Part shown: in pieces, positions 9,072 to 16,554 of the stretch | How positions within the stretch are numbered: position 1 is the first letter of the stretch | Layout of the letters: each line of letters opens with the position of its first letter | From: Bacteroidales bacterium | GTDB lineage: Bacteria > Bacteroidota > Bacteroidia > Bacteroidales > P3 | Length of the DNA: 46,468 nt | Assembly: GCA_017469625.1 (NCBI GenBank) | Contig: JAFUGA010000015.1 | Coordinates: 1-46,468 of the forward strand | Reading direction: 5' to 3' | Notes under the pieces: generated by a model | What the model was told of the DNA's origin: nothing | The model's input: the letters and a program-made list of their open reading frames with translations, nothing else | Databases searched by the model: none | Translations under genes and position numbers: made by a program

Positions 9072-9158
9072 AATTGTACTGTATAATATTTATCGTTTTG
9101 CAAAAATATGTAATATTTTTTCGTTTATAGCTGTTTTGGGAGAAAAAATTTGTCTTAC

Positions 9159-9189
9159 AAAAAAAAGGCGAAGAAAAACTCCGCCTTTT
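9159..9189 (-). terminator. Intrinsic terminator after the beta-helix protein gene
   Basis: Minus-strand stem AAAAGGCGGAG / CTTCGCCTTTT with a five-T loop, running into a run of T. It lies 21 bp past the stop codon of the gene at 9210. Confidence 0.85.
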
Positions 9190-9209
9190 CAATATATTAT
9201 CTTTTTATC

Positions 9210-11240
9210 TTAGTTACTTGTTACCATAGAAGAAATGGTTATGGAAGAATAATTTGTACCTGTGTAGGTTGCATTTTCATAATATCCGTTCCATTCTGTA
9301 CCTCCTTCTATGCTTCCTCCGTTATATATCTTGTATGTTCCTGTAGATAGATTTGGAGAAGAGAAAAGAAGAACTAAACCGTTGTTTCCGCCAGGGCCAC
9401 CACCACCAGGACCACCGGGACCGTAATTTGGAGAATCGTTTCCTTGAGATTTAAAGAAGCCACCGCCTCCTGGACCACCACCTTGTCCTTGATTGGAAGT
9501 GATAGTAGGTATTTGGAACATACAAAGACTATTACCAGAATTATCTGTAATGTTTATGGCTTGACCAGAAGAAACTGTGTTTCTTTTCATAAATACTCTT
9601 TGAGTGCAAACAGAAGATGTAGGAGTGGAATGTTCTCCTCCTATTCCTATAAGAGTACCTCCTGTTATTTTGAATTGATTTTGGTCGCAATCAAAACCAC
9701 CTTCTGGGGCTGTTTGACCTATTGCTATGATTAAACCACCGCTTATAGTCATTGTACTGTTACAATCTATAGCATCGTTACCTGTTGCGTGAGCGTAAAT
9801 CTTACCTCCTGTTATTTCTATGTGGTTTGCTGCATTTATAGCATCGTCATAGGTATTCAAAACTATTTCTCCACCAGATATAAACATTGTATCCTTGCTT
9901 TCAAGTCCTTCTCCACCGTCATTTTCTGTATAAACGTTTATATTACCTCCGAAGATGTAGAAATTACTCTTTGATTTTATTCCCTTAGGTTGTGCATAGT
10001 CTGTTTCACTTCCCCAACCATAACCTTGAGTTTCTACAAAATGTTCTCCTGTTGCAGATACGTTTATATTAGGAGTTGTTTCCTCACTCTCCATTATTAT
10101 GATAGTACCGTCTATGTTTATACCTTTACCACCAAGACCAGAGGCTGCTATAGTAATATCTCCACCTGTTATTACAAGGTTGCCATCTGCTTTTATACAA
10201 GAAGAAGTGTAAGAATCGGTTGTTCCTGTGGAGTCTGTATAGGTTGCTCCGTCAGAAGCAGAAGTAATATTTATAACAGGAGTACCTGTAATGATTATAT
10301 CGCCGTCTGCTTTTATTCCTCTACCTCCGTGATTTGAAGAAGGTATTTCTATAATTATACTACCACCACTAATAGTTATGTTGCTATCTGCTCCTATTGC
10401 AGAACAGTAAGAAGGGTCGTAACCGCTACCTGCTTGTTCTAAAACAACAGTACCTAAAGCCTCTATGTTTATATTTCCACCTGTTACGTTGATGCAGTCA
10501 TCGGATTTTATACCTTTTCCTTCGTCTGCATTGATAGTAATATTTACAGTAGGTTCTTCAAATGTTAGGGTATTATCGGAAGATATACCGTTTTTCTTGT
10601 TTGCTATACAGGTTAGAGTTCCTGTACCTATGAAAGTGGTTTCTCCTTTTGTGTTTATAACTGCTTTTCCATCGGAAGCAGAGTTATCTGTAAGAACATT
10701 AGTTGTACCATCTACAACATTTATAGTTGTAGTCTTGTTCTTTTTCAAACGAATAGGAATAATGGAAAGAGAAGTAAGTTCTAAACCTCCAAGAGATAGT
10801 TTAAACTTTTTATCGGATTCCAAATAGAAAGAACCGTTTGAACTTGTTCCACTCAAATAATATTCTATATTTGTCAAACCTGTATTAGTTAAAATACTAA
10901 CATCTGCACCTGAAACAGTTATTTCTATATCCTCACTCTGCACATTATTTACTATATATGCAGTATCATCTGAATAGGTTACGTAAATAATATTGGAATA
11001 ACTTGCTCCTTGGTTTGAGAATACTATACTATCTATGCTATTTATAGGAAGAGTAACGTTATTCTCTTGTTCATTTATAAGAAGATTAGATGTGTTGTCT
11101 GTCATCTTAAAGTTTGAAACGTTTGTTACATCATTCTGATAGATAACACTGCCATTGTGATACATAAGAACAGTATCCTGTGCCTTAATTCCCAAAAACG
11201 AGAAAAGGCTTATAACTAATAAAATGCTTATCTTTTTCAT
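9210..11240 (-). CDS. Secreted carbohydrate-binding / beta-helix protein (Cthe_2159, DUF4353-like)
   Basis: A 676-aa protein with signal peptide MKKISILLVISLFSFLGIKA. A short N-terminal domain (about residues 22-95, LMYHNGSVIYQND...SIDSIVF) resembles the start of the upstream gene's product. The body (about 120-540) is a series of short repeats such as GKGIKSDDCINVTGGNINI and GGEIVLNTYDDAINAANH, the pattern of the Cthe_2159 family, which has a right-handed beta-helix that binds calcium and acidic sugars. A Gly-rich segment lies at about 595-630. No T9SS sorting motif is seen at the C-terminus. It overlaps the upstream gene by 4 bp (ATGA), so translation is probably coupled. The family call is by repeat pattern only. 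Confidence 0.82.
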   Translation of the reverse strand: MKKISILLVISLFSFLGIKAQDTVLMYHNGSVIYQNDVTNVSNFKMTDNTSNLLINEQENNVTLPINSIDSIVFSNQGASYSNIIYVTYSDDTAYIVNNVQSEDIEITVSGADVSILTNTGLTNIEYYLSGTSSNGSFYLESDKKFKLSLGGLELTSLSIIPIRLKKNKTTTINVVDGTTNVLTDNSASDGKAVINTKGETTFIGTGTLTCIANKKNGISSDNTLTFEEPTVNITINADEGKGIKSDDCINVTGGNINIEALGTVVLEQAGSGYDPSYCSAIGADSNITISGGSIIIEIPSSNHGGRGIKADGDIIITGTPVINITSASDGATYTDSTGTTDSYTSSCIKADGNLVITGGDITIAASGLGGKGINIDGTIIIMESEETTPNINVSATGEHFVETQGYGWGSETDYAQPKGIKSKSNFYIFGGNINVYTENDGGEGLESKDTMFISGGEIVLNTYDDAINAANHIEITGGKIYAHATGNDAIDCNSTMTISGGLIIAIGQTAPEGGFDCDQNQFKITGGTLIGIGGEHSTPTSSVCTQRVFMKRNTVSSGQAINITDNSGNSLCMFQIPTITSNQGQGGGPGGGGFFKSQGNDSPNYGPGGPGGGGPGGNNGLVLLFSSPNLSTGTYKIYNGGSIEGGTEWNGYYENATYTGTNYSSITISSMVTSN

Positions 11241-11722
11241 AGTTTTGAGAATTTTAAGATTTTACTACCTATTTTTACTATATACATACCTTTTTCTAAA
11301 AGAGATATATCTATCTTTTCATCGTTGGCGTATTTGTCTTGAATTAACAGTCTTCCATCTAAACTATATACAGTCAAAATCTGCTTTTCATTATTATTGT
11401 TTGCTACTTTGATGTAATCTCTTGCAGGATTTGGATAGATGAAAAGGGTTTCAGCCAATTGGAAATCATCAATGGACAATGTAGGTTGAAAATAAAGTTT
11501 TTGTATAGCAGAGATTAGGAATGAAGTAGTATTGTCTTCATTGTCCAAAATTATGATTTTATTACCTTCATCAGCATTTTCTTCAAAGGAAACGCTACCA
11601 TTATCGCCCAAATCAAAACTTTGTTCTGTGCCACTGTTCAACTGAACGACCAAAACATTCTGGGCTGTTGCTCCTATGCTGAATAGAAATAGGAGCATAA
11701 CTGTACACAACATTTGTTTCAT
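11237..11722 (-). CDS. Small secreted protein with T9SS C-terminal sorting domain (161 aa)
   Basis: Signal peptide MKQMLCTVMLLFLFSIGATAQ, then a domain of about 60 residues (VLVVQLNSGTEQSFDL...SAIQKLYF) and a sorting domain from about residue 90 (LFIYPNPARDYIKV...GMYIVKIGSKILKFSKL). The N-terminal domain has the same strand pattern as the start of the downstream beta-helix protein, suggesting a shared module. It is the first gene of a two-gene unit: its stop overlaps the next start by 4 bp. It is probably exported by T9SS and may act with its neighbour; this link is inference from position and the shared module. Confidence 0.85.
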   Translation of the reverse strand: MKQMLCTVMLLFLFSIGATAQNVLVVQLNSGTEQSFDLGDNGSVSFEENADEGNKIIILDNEDNTTSFLISAIQKLYFQPTLSIDDFQLAETLFIYPNPARDYIKVANNNNEKQILTVYSLDGRLLIQDKYANDEKIDISLLEKGMYIVKIGSKILKFSKL

Positions 11723-11913
11723 AATTCTTTGTTTTTTTATTTATAAAATATGTTTCTATCTATAATATAACATTGTGAGAATGTTAAATATAGAGGTTGC
11801 AAATATATAAAAATTTTCAAAAAACAAGAAAATAATTAAGAAAAAAGCACATTTATTATGGAATATCTTAAACAAATAATAGTGTGGTATTATTAGAAAA
11901 GATTTTCCTCTTA

Positions 11914-13410
11914 TTAGAATTGGAAATAGATAAAAGGTTGTATGGCGGAACTTTTCATTTGCACCATTATAAATATAAGTATTACAGCAAATAATATTTT
12001 TGCAACTATGTTTGTTCTATAGAACATTTCCACATAAGCATCTTTCCATTTTAAAGGAAGTATGTGAATAACAAGTGCAAGAACTATTACCGCAAGAGGT
12101 TTCCAATATGCAGTGAAAACAGGAAGTATAGTTGCTATATTTACAGAGAAGATTTTTTGTAATAGAATGGTTGCAGTATTGAAATCATCTGCTCTGAAGA
12201 AAATCCACAACATAGCCACCAAATGAAACGTTATTACAGCAGAAATAAATCTATAAACTGTCTTTTCTTGCAATTTTCCTATAAAGTTTTTCCATATCTT
12301 ATCCAAAATAAGCAAAACTCCGTGCATTCCTCCCCAAAAAACAAATTTAAGATTAGCCCCGTGCCATAAACCACCTATAAGCATGGTAAGAAATAAATTT
12401 AGGTATTGTCTTATCTTGCCTTTGCGATTGCCACCTAAAGGTATGTAGATATAATCCTTTAACCAAGTAGAAAGGGATATATGCCATCTGTGCCAGAAAT
12501 CTGTTATATCTACAGCCTTATAAGGAGATTGGAAATTGCTTGGAAGACGGAAACCAAAAAGAAGAGATATGGCTATGGCTATATCTGTATATCCACTGAA
12601 ATCACAGTATATTTGCAGAGTATATCCATACATTGCCAATAGGTTTTCTATACCTGAAAAAGTATCTGGTGAAGAGAAAACTCTATCTACAAAATTTATA
12701 GAGATATAATCTGAAACACATATCTTCTTTATCAAACCTTTTAAGATAAAAAAGAAAGCAATACTAAAATCTTCTTTAGTTAAAGAATATTTATTCTTCA
12801 ACTGAGGAATAAAAACATCTGCTCTAACAATTGGACCTGCTACAAGTTGAGGAAAGAAACTTATATAAAAAGCAAAATCTGTAAAAGAAACATCGTCCTT
12901 TATTCGTTTCTTATACACATCTACAACATAACTTATAGACTGAAAAGTAAAGAAAGATATACCCACAGGTAATATTATTTTATCTACTGAAAACGTTGTT
13001 CCAAAACTATTATTGGCAAACAAAGAAAGATAATCTAAATATTTTATATCCAATGATAAATAACTGTTCAATAGGTCTACAACAAAGTAAGTATATTTGA
13101 AATAAAGAAGAAAAGCAGTGTCCAAAATTATACACAATACTAAAAGAGTACGTTTTAAAGACGGTTTATCTGTTTTTGCTATTTTCTTAGCAAAGATATA
13201 TGTTAAAAGAGTTTCTGCAAACAAGAGTATCACAAAATTGCCAGAAGATTTGTAGTAAAAGAAATAACTGCATAGCAAAAGCCAGATATGACTGAGTTTT
13301 AAACGGTTTTTGACTAATCCAAACACAATAAGGACAACCAATAAGAATAACCAAAAATATAACTGTGTGAATAGTAAAGGAGATTCTGCTGTATAACTGA
13401 AAAAACTCAT
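11914..13410 (-). CDS. MBOAT family O-acyltransferase (AlgI/DltB-like)
   Basis: A 498-aa polytopic membrane protein with about ten hydrophobic segments. MBOAT signatures: LPVGISFFTFQSISYVVDVY (148-167), PQLVAGPIVR (187-196), DFWHRWHISLSTWLKDY (304-320) followed by IYIPLGGNRKG, and the catalytic His in GGLWHGAN (His350). AlgI-type members move acetyl groups across the membrane for O-acetylation of exported polysaccharide or peptidoglycan. AlgI proteins usually sit next to an SGNH-type transferase; here none is adjacent, the nearest SGNH gene being at 31220. The substrate cannot be told. A TATTTTTG -7-like box lies at 13446-13439, but without a clear -33 box. Confidence 0.93.
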   Translation of the reverse strand: MSFFSYTAESPLLFTQLYFWLFLLVVLIVFGLVKNRLKLSHIWLLLCSYFFYYKSSGNFVILLFAETLLTYIFAKKIAKTDKPSLKRTLLVLCIILDTAFLLYFKYTYFVVDLLNSYLSLDIKYLDYLSLFANNSFGTTFSVDKIILPVGISFFTFQSISYVVDVYKKRIKDDVSFTDFAFYISFFPQLVAGPIVRADVFIPQLKNKYSLTKEDFSIAFFFILKGLIKKICVSDYISINFVDRVFSSPDTFSGIENLLAMYGYTLQIYCDFSGYTDIAIAISLLFGFRLPSNFQSPYKAVDITDFWHRWHISLSTWLKDYIYIPLGGNRKGKIRQYLNLFLTMLIGGLWHGANLKFVFWGGMHGVLLILDKIWKNFIGKLQEKTVYRFISAVITFHLVAMLWIFFRADDFNTATILLQKIFSVNIATILPVFTAYWKPLAVIVLALVIHILPLKWKDAYVEMFYRTNIVAKILFAVILIFIMVQMKSSAIQPFIYFQF

Positions 13411-13579
13411 TGCAATATATTCTTATCTTTTTATTTTGCAAAAATAGAACATTATTTTTATCTTTTAAAATTTTACTTACTTTTTCTATTTCTTTATTTC
13501 AATTTTTGTCCTCTTTGTTGTAAAATCTTCTCATTTTCAGTTTAATTTTTACTTTTTCTTATACCAAGTTCGTGTTAAT

Positions 13580-14293
13580 TTATTCAATAAATTTTAAATA
13601 ACATATCAACTTATTTATAAAATTCTCATAATTATTGAAGATAACAGAACTTTCAAATTTACCATAGTTAATATTTGTGGTATATATTTCTAACGGAGTA
13701 AGTGTAGAATAATATTTAATATAATCCTGTTTATTATAAATTTCTGTATCTGGTTCAGGTAAATGAACTACAAATAGCAGTGTCTTTGTTGGTGTATGAA
13801 TAGAAGTTTCTATATCATCTTTTGACAGCGTTATATATTTTATTACGTTATGCTCTGTAAAACTTTCCCAATTCTTTATATTACCGTATGTGTCGTAATA
13901 CGGCAATACATCAGGAATAATAAATATTTGAAAATAAGGAATACTCCTACTTCTGATATTTGCAGTTTCTCCCAACATATTTTCAAAATAGTTGTTAGAA
14001 TTTTGTGAATAATTCTGCATAACGAACTTAACACCAATACCTGCTACAACATCTTCATTCTTTGTTATGGTTATATCAACTTTTTTATCAATATAACGAC
14101 CTCTGATAGTACTTTCTTGACCTCTTCCTATACCTAAAGAATTAACAGAATATGTTTCATCATTCAACTTTTCAATTATATCATTAGCAATAGCACCGTG
14201 TAGTATTTTTAACTTCTCATTACTTCGAGAACCTGTTATTAAAAACTTCTTAAAAGAGGCTTTTATTACTTGTAAAAATTTTTGATTGTCCAT
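13580..14293 (-). CDS. Probable type II restriction endonuclease (partner of adjacent methyltransferase)
   Basis: A 237-aa protein overlapping the end of the methyltransferase gene by 44 bp in another frame, the usual layout of a compact restriction-modification pair. A nuclease-like core is seen at residues 63-115: IRGRYIDKKVDITI with Asp73, then GIGVKFVMQNYSQN (85-98, Lys89) and NNYFENMLGETANIR (100-114). This could be a PD-(D/E)xK variant with Gly where an acidic residue normally precedes the Lys. I infer the function from context and this motif; the exact family and site are unknown. Its very low GC matches the methyltransferase and differs somewhat from the neighbouring operons, in line with transfer. 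Confidence 0.75.
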   Translation of the reverse strand: MDNQKFLQVIKASFKKFLITGSRSNEKLKILHGAIANDIIEKLNDETYSVNSLGIGRGQESTIRGRYIDKKVDITITKNEDVVAGIGVKFVMQNYSQNSNNYFENMLGETANIRSRSIPYFQIFIIPDVLPYYDTYGNIKNWESFTEHNVIKYITLSKDDIETSIHTPTKTLLFVVHLPEPDTEIYNKQDYIKYYSTLTPLEIYTTNINYGKFESSVIFNNYENFINKLICYLKFIE

Positions 14294-15713
14294 ATTGTTC
14301 TGCTAATTTATAGTTTAAAAACATTTCTAAATCTTTTGAGGAATATGTATAATATCCTCCACTCTTATAATTCTTTAAAAGTCTAATATAATTGATAAAC
14401 TCTTCTGAATATATCAATTGTTTAATAGTATCATAATTCTCTTGTGTAAGAATATATAACCCACTATAAATTCCTTTCCCTGCTGCTACTTCCTCCAATC
14501 TGATGCTTTCCATATCTTTTATAATGGTATTTATTGCGTATTTTTTATTAAAAACATCTTTGATTGCTTGGGTTCTACCATACAAATACCAATATTTGTC
14601 ATCTGTTACGTCTTTATTTTTAGATAAAGCTTTCTTATGAAGTATCATATATTCATACGCTTTTTTATTATTTTTAAATTTATCCAAAGGTAAAGCTTTT
14701 CCTCTGTTATCGTAGGGAAATATAATCCTACTCCAAACACCCGTTGAGGCTTTTAATACATCTATTGTTCCGTCTGTAAAATCAAAATCACCAATGAAAA
14801 TTTTATCATTTAATGTTGCAAAGCCATTCTTTACTTGAACATATTTTTTAATTATTTTATTTGTCCGTATTTTTTCTAATAATTGTAGGTCTGAATATTT
14901 TGATATATAAAACTGTTTATCAAATTTTATACTGCCTATAGATAACTTTTCTTGAAAATATATTTCTTTTTTATAGCTATTAAACGTATAATAATCAAAT
15001 TCTTCATGTATTTGATTATTATCAAAACGTGATATTAAACTATAAGTAGTTGCAGAAAATGCTTGAAAATGTTGTAAGTCTATAACCCCAGACATATTCT
15101 TTTTATCGTAAATATATTGCCTTAGTTTTTGTCCTGCATTGCTATTAAGCCAAGAACTTGGAGTTATTAAACACATTTTTCCAAACTTGGACAACATTTT
15201 AAAACCTATTTCAAAGAAAACAATAAACAAGTCTGTCATTCCTTGTTGTGCAAATTGATATTGTTTGACCAACTTGTAGTTACCATCTAAATTATGAACT
15301 CTTACATAAGGAGGATTTCCAAAAACATAATCCATTTTGAGATTATATTCCGATATTGTTAAAGTATCTGCATTTTTTATATCCCAAATAACATTTTCAA
15401 TATTAAACTGTTTTACTATATTGTTGAGATTAGAAATACACTGTTCATATTCTTGTTTCTGTATCTCTATACCGTGAATATACAGTTGTAAATCATCTTT
15501 TAGAGTTAAAATATCTGAACTATACTTCAAATATTCATAGCAATATCTTCTAACTATCTCGCATAAGAAAGCACCATTACCACAACTATTATCTATAATA
15601 TGCTTTCTTAGTATTTGTTTGTTATTATATCCACCGAAATCCAATATTATCTCTACAAGATAATACGGTGTATATACCTGTCCATGATGCTTTACCTTTT
15701 GTTTTGATGGCAT
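14250..15713 (-). CDS. Adenine-specific DNA methyltransferase (N6-MTase, type II RM)
   Basis: A 487-aa protein. Motif I for S-adenosylmethionine binding is DNSCGNGAFL (41-50), and catalytic motif IV is NPPYVRVH (133-140), as in gamma-class N6-adenine methyltransferases of TaqI/Eco57I type. The N-terminus HHGQVYTPYYLVEIIL is also typical. The C-terminal half, about 290-470 with GRTQAIKDVFNKKYAINTII, is probably the target-recognition domain. It protects host DNA against the endonuclease coded just downstream with a 44-bp overlap. The ATG at 15713 is followed directly by the conserved MPSKQKVKHHGQVYTP start. Upstream lies a 280-nt structured leader from a consensus promoter. Confidence 0.92.
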   Translation of the reverse strand: MPSKQKVKHHGQVYTPYYLVEIILDFGGYNNKQILRKHIIDNSCGNGAFLCEIVRRYCYEYLKYSSDILTLKDDLQLYIHGIEIQKQEYEQCISNLNNIVKQFNIENVIWDIKNADTLTISEYNLKMDYVFGNPPYVRVHNLDGNYKLVKQYQFAQQGMTDLFIVFFEIGFKMLSKFGKMCLITPSSWLNSNAGQKLRQYIYDKKNMSGVIDLQHFQAFSATTYSLISRFDNNQIHEEFDYYTFNSYKKEIYFQEKLSIGSIKFDKQFYISKYSDLQLLEKIRTNKIIKKYVQVKNGFATLNDKIFIGDFDFTDGTIDVLKASTGVWSRIIFPYDNRGKALPLDKFKNNKKAYEYMILHKKALSKNKDVTDDKYWYLYGRTQAIKDVFNKKYAINTIIKDMESIRLEEVAAGKGIYSGLYILTQENYDTIKQLIYSEEFINYIRLLKNYKSGGYYTYSSKDLEMFLNYKLAEQYGQSKIFTSNKSLF

Positions 15714-15796
15714 AACATAATACTATTGTTTTTATGCGTTATGCCATTCTCTAATTCATATACGAAAACCACAAAAAAGCAACGTGGATACACTTG

Positions 15797-15992
15797 CTCA
15801 AATTGAGGCCTTCGCATAACCATAGAGAATACAAATAATACCCACGTATATGTAGGCGTTACTTTTGTTCGTATTCTCTATTCAAGTGAAAGTTGCGAAG
15901 TTTCAATTTGATTTCAGAACAAATAGCAAACGCTATTACTACTAAATTTATCAATTTCTTCATAAAAGAAATTGGTCAAATCAACATTTGAC
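15797..15992 (-). ncRNA. Structured RNA candidate: leader of the RM genes or independent ncRNA
   Basis: A nested inverted repeat: TCAAATTGA (15798-15806) with TCAATTTGA (15903-15911), CTTCGC (15810-15815) with GCGAAG (15895-15900), AAC with GTT, and ATAGAGAATAC (15822-15832) with GTATTCTCTAT (15871-15881), around a 38-nt apical loop. This is 29 paired bases in correct order. Further hairpins are AATAGC/GCTATT (15922-15937), CAATTTCTT/AAGAAATTG (15952-15974) and GTCAAAT/ATTTGAC (15975-15992). A consensus minus-strand promoter ends at 15997, so transcription would begin near 15991 and include all of them. Whether the RNA stops before the methyltransferase start is not clear, as no T-rich terminator is seen. 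I do not recognise it as a known RNA family. Confidence 0.5.
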
Positions 15993-15996
15993 TCTG

Positions 15997-16027
15997 CAAA
16001 AATAAAACTTTTTCTTTTATTGACAAA
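15997..16027 (-). promoter_or_regulatory. Bacteroidetes-type promoter of the structured RNA / RM unit
   Basis: Minus strand -33 TTTG at 16027-16024, 19-nt spacer, -7 TATTTTTG at 16004-15997. Full match to the Bacteroidetes consensus; predicted start near 15991. Confidence 0.65.
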
Positions 16028-16107
16028 ACTAAAACTTCTGTTTCTAAGGATAAGCGAAATTTTACATAATAATGATAAAGAAGTAATCTAAATAGTGTTA
16101 CTATTTT

Positions 16108-16240
16108 TCTAAAACTTTATTCATTCTCACGAAACTTTGTTTTAGAATTCTATCTCTTTGTTTTAGAATTCTCTTTCTTTGTTTTAGAAAATTAAAACAA
16201 AGTTTCGTGAGAATAAAACAAAGTTTTAGAAAATTCTTTA
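16108..16240. repeat. AAACAAAG/CTTTGTTT intergenic repeat, locus 2
   Basis: Bases 16161-16198 are identical to 40461-40498 (38 nt). The element is made of CTTTGTTTTAGAATTCT words and their reverse complement, with a TTTCGTGAG edge. Confidence 0.85.
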
Positions 16241-16374
16241 TTTATTCTAATTTTACAGGATTTGAATTTAGAATTATACAAGTTTATTTTAAACTATCAA
16301 AACATATTTCTACCTTTGGAAAATATAGTTTTTGAAAATAAAATCTTCTTTTTGAAAATCCTTAATATATAGAC

Positions 16375-16410
16375 AAAAAAATAAAGTCTTGTAACCGAAT
16401 TACAAGACTT
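16375..16410 (-). terminator. Intrinsic terminator of tRNA-Val
   Basis: Minus-strand stem AAGTCTTGTAA / TTACAAGACTT (11 bp, 5-nt loop) followed by TATTTTTT, 11 bp after the tRNA. Confidence 0.92.
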
Positions 16411-16420
16411 CCTTCTTTTG

Positions 16421-16495
16421 TGGGAGTAATAGGAGTCGAACCTATGACCCTCTGCTTGTAAGGCAGATGCTCTAAACCAACTGAGCTATACTCCC
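16421..16495 (-). tRNA. tRNA-Val (anticodon TAC)
   Basis: The 75-nt cloverleaf can be read directly: acceptor GGGAGTA / TACTCCC with discriminator A, D arm GCTC..GAGC, anticodon stem TCTGC/GCAGA with loop CTTACAA (anticodon TAC), variable GGGTC, and T arm ATAGG-TTCGACT-CCTAT. CCA is not encoded. A consensus promoter lies just upstream and a strong terminator just downstream, so it is an independent unit. Confidence 0.97.
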
Positions 16496-16507
16496 TAATT
16501 GCGTTTG

Positions 16508-16538
16508 CAAAGATACAACCTTTTTTGTTACTACCAAA
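16508..16538 (-). promoter_or_regulatory. Promoter of tRNA-Val
   Basis: Minus strand -33 TTTG at 16538-16535, 19-nt spacer, -7 TATCTTTG at 16515-16508, about 13 bp before the tRNA 5' end. Confidence 0.8.
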
Positions 16539-16554
16539 AAAAAATGTAAAAAAT

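Larger units (their letters stand above)
15714..16420. other. Intergenic region, 707 bp
   Basis: It contains the structured RNA region with its promoter (15797-16027), a palindromic intergenic repeat (16108-16240) and the tRNA-Val terminator (16375-16410). Bases 16241-16374 are AT-rich and hold nothing I can name. One short frame (15823-15692, minus, 43 codons) overlaps the methyltransferase start. Confidence 0.8.

Noticed and set aside
9990-10337. 115-codon frame opposite to the beta-helix protein gene
   Set aside because: Composition is dominated by Cys, Tyr and Ser from the complement of Gly/Thr/Ile repeats, and the opposite strand has a clear secreted protein.
15735-15911. Possible integron attC site (GCGTTATGCC and GTAACGCC core-like words near a folded region)
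   Set aside because: The core words do not fit RYYYAAC/GTTRRRY, and the main arms do not end in them; kept only as an alternative to the RNA interpretation.
16312-16319. TACCTTTG on the plus strand as a promoter -7 box
   Set aside because: No TTTG at the right distance and no plus-strand gene downstream before the minus-strand tRNA.
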